Part shown: positions 63,081-64,000 of the stretch, piece after piece
Layout: every line of letters starts with the position of its first letter
Numbering within the stretch: position 1 is the stretch's first letter
Assembly (NCBI GenBank): GCA_016706865.1
Contig: JADJIS010000002.1
Span: 1,364,001 to 1,428,000 of the forward strand
Reading direction: 5' to 3'
DNA: 64,000 nt
Source of the DNA: Bacteroidota bacterium
GTDB taxonomy: Bacteria > Bacteroidota > Bacteroidia > Chitinophagales > BACL12
Made by a program: the position numbers and the translations under genes
The notes under the pieces: generated by a model
What the model saw: the letters and a program-made list of their open reading frames with translations, nothing else
Databases searched by the model: none
Told to the model about the DNA's origin: nothing

Positions 63081-63162
63081 CACTCAGTCCAAGCGGGGAT
63101 ATTGTCACTCAGTCCAAGCAGGGTTCTTGTCACCATAAAATTTGATACCGACAAAACCCTGC
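63081..63162. repeat. 25-bp tandem duplication and GCAGGGTT hairpin
   Basis: CACTCAGTCCAAGC...TTGT occurs at 63081-63105 and 63106-63130. From the second copy GCAGGGTTCTTGTC (63118-63131) pairs with GACAAAACCCTGC (63150-63162). The same arms recur beyond the lipoprotein gene at 63679-63726. The rest of 63025-63274 shows nothing recognisable. Confidence 0.75.
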
Positions 63163-63274
63163 GGCATGCAGAGCATACTATATGCCATCGCAAAATGTAG
63201 GGGAGTTTTTAACTAAAAATTAATTCATATTTCCATGGAAGAACATTATTAGATTTGTTAATATTTAATTAATA

Positions 63275-63664
63275 ATGAAAAGGTATTTAGTGAGTGTAAT
63301 ATTGAGTTTATTTATTTTTCAATCTTGTATTAATAATTATAATCAAGAAGAATTAAGAATTTATTCAGAAATTGCAAACACTACGTTTATTTACGATTCA
63401 TCTAGAAGTGAGTTAGACGGTTTAGTAATTGATAGTATAGATAGTTTGCACTTGCAATTGAAAAAAGATAGTACTTTTCATTTCGTTTCTTTAAATCCTA
63501 AATTTTCAAACATTACAGGAAGTTGGAGACTTTCAGAATTCCCGGAAATTCAATTTTGGATTTTTAAGGTCAAGGGAGATTCTTCAGAACAGTGGAATTC
63601 GAAACTTGAAATTAAAGTAAACATTGATAGTGTGGAATCAACTATTGCATTTAAAAGAAAATGA
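63275..63664 (+). CDS. Small lipoprotein of unknown function
   Basis: 129 aa with a lipoprotein signal MKRYLVSVILSLFIFQSC (Cys 18). The mature part reads like a small beta-rich domain (DSLHLQLKKDSTFHFVSL, ITGSWRLSE, EIQFWIFKV), similar in style to lipocalin-like or DUF4488-like proteins, but not assignable. The gene is AT-rich and flanked on both sides by the same GCAGGGTT hairpin motif, which hints at a small inserted cassette. Confidence 0.75.
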   Translation: MKRYLVSVILSLFIFQSCINNYNQEELRIYSEIANTTFIYDSSRSELDGLVIDSIDSLHLQLKKDSTFHFVSLNPKFSNITGSWRLSEFPEIQFWIFKVKGDSSEQWNSKLEIKVNIDSVESTIAFKRK

Positions 63665-63678
63665 TAATGATACAAATC

Positions 63679-63726
63679 GCAGGGTTTTGCCTAATAAATA
63701 ATTTTTTATGGAAGCAAGAACCCTGC
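63679..63726. repeat. GCAGGGTT hairpin, second copy
   Basis: GCAGGGTTTTGC (63679-63690) pairs with GCAAGAACCCTGC (63714-63726), one bulged base. It lies just past the 3' end of the minus-strand tRNA-Arg(CCG), so it could also help end that transcript (T-run absent). Confidence 0.65.
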
Positions 63727-63734
63727 TCGTACTG

Positions 63735-63806
63735 TGGCCCCGGTAGGAATCGAACCTACATATCAAGTTCCGGAAACTCGCATTCTATCCATTGAACTAC
63801 GGGGCC
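63735..63806 (-). tRNA. tRNA-Arg (anticodon CCG)
   Basis: 72 nt. Acceptor GGCCCCG pairs with CGGGGCC, D-arm GTTCAATGGATAGAAT, anticodon loop TTCCGGA (CCG) on a 5-bp stem, T-arm GTAGG-TTCGATT-CCTAC, discriminator A. The CCA end is not encoded. Confidence 0.95.
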
Positions 63807-63843
63807 AAAATTTACTGCACAAAGTTAACTCATCAATCCCCTT

Positions 63844-63870
63844 AAAAAAATTGTCCGCCAAAAGGCGGAC
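63844..63870 (-). terminator. Rho-independent terminator after tRNA-Arg(CCT)
   Basis: On the minus strand GTCCGCC-TTTT-GGCGGAC is followed by AA and seven T. It lies about 55 bp beyond the tRNA 3' end. Confidence 0.8.
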
Positions 63871-63925
63871 CTGCTTTGCGACATGAGGGAACCCACTGTT
63901 AAGCGGACATGTAACTTTGTAAGTG

Positions 63926-63997
63926 TAGTCCCGAGCAGAATCGAACTGCTATCTAGAGTTTAGGAAACTCCTATTCTATCCGTTGAACTACGAGACC
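63926..63997 (-). tRNA. tRNA-Arg (anticodon CCT)
   Basis: 72 nt. Acceptor GGTCTCG pairs with CGGGACT (two G-T pairs), D-arm GTTCAACGGATAGAAT, anticodon loop TTCCTAA (CCT) on stem GGAGT/ACTCT, T-arm GCAGT-TCGATTC-TGCTC-type, discriminator A, no encoded CCA. Confidence 0.94.
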
Positions 63998-64000
63998 GTT

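Overview
The window is about 35-38% GC by eye and comes from a member of the Bacteroidota. The evidence is: five secreted proteins ending in type IX secretion (T9SS) sorting domains; a GLPGLI protein beside a large outer-membrane receptor-like protein; a RemB/Wzi-like outer-membrane protein; many copies of the Bacteroidota -7 promoter element TAnnTTTG; and an IS1182-type insertion sequence. The genus cannot be named from the sequence alone.

Layout. 1-5033: a partial ABC-F ATPase (minus), then RSH stringent-response enzyme, a Fur-family regulator and a STAS protein (plus). 5034-11214: a very long TamB-like protein divergent from tsaD and a hotdog thioesterase. 11595-20488: secreted T9SS cargo (G8/PKD/FnIII protein, CotH-like protein, lamin-tail protein) and a small beta-barrel protein. 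20528-29946: lipoprotein, pirin, YhiN-like flavoprotein, zinc ribbon, a split transhydrogenase operon (pntA1-unknown-pntA2-pntB), a kelch-type T9SS protein and an unknown secreted protein. 29965-31720: an IS1182-like element with 36-bp ends and a transposase broken twice in A-runs. 32136-43199: lipoprotein hydrolase, ClpB (with an N-terminal frameshift), small membrane protein, Ycf48-like T9SS protein, sodium:solute symporter, M1 peptidase, sulfotransferase. 43349-48109: glycosyltransferase, esterase, second sulfotransferase, bleomycin-hydrolase-like peptidase. 48110-53911: two-component system divergent from GLPGLI and receptor-like genes. 54246-63024: surface-glycan locus with a GMD/RMD-type dehydratase/reductase, a WecG/TagA glycosyltransferase, the complete hddA-gmhA-hddC-gmhB set for GDP-D-glycero-alpha-D-manno-heptose, a WcaJ-type initiating transferase and a RemB/Wzi-like protein. 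63275-64000: a small lipoprotein and two tRNA-Arg genes.

The most unusual feature is the intergenic DNA. It is packed with short-period tandem tracts (6-9 bp, mostly 7 bp: CAGAACC/T, ACTCATT, CGTGAAT, CCTATTT) that often begin or stop exactly at an ORF boundary, sometimes supplying the stop codon. One heptamer tract lies inside the WecG/TagA gene, in frame and free of stops in all three frames, so unit gain or loss could switch the gene off and on. Another ends 6 bp before the start of a sulfotransferase. There are also two long palindromes sharing a core but not arms, a four-copy array of 104-bp hairpins, and a 3+3 inverted array of GC-rich repeats.

Three +1 insertions, all in A-runs (one in clpB, two in the transposase), suggest either real slippage or residual homopolymer errors in the assembly.
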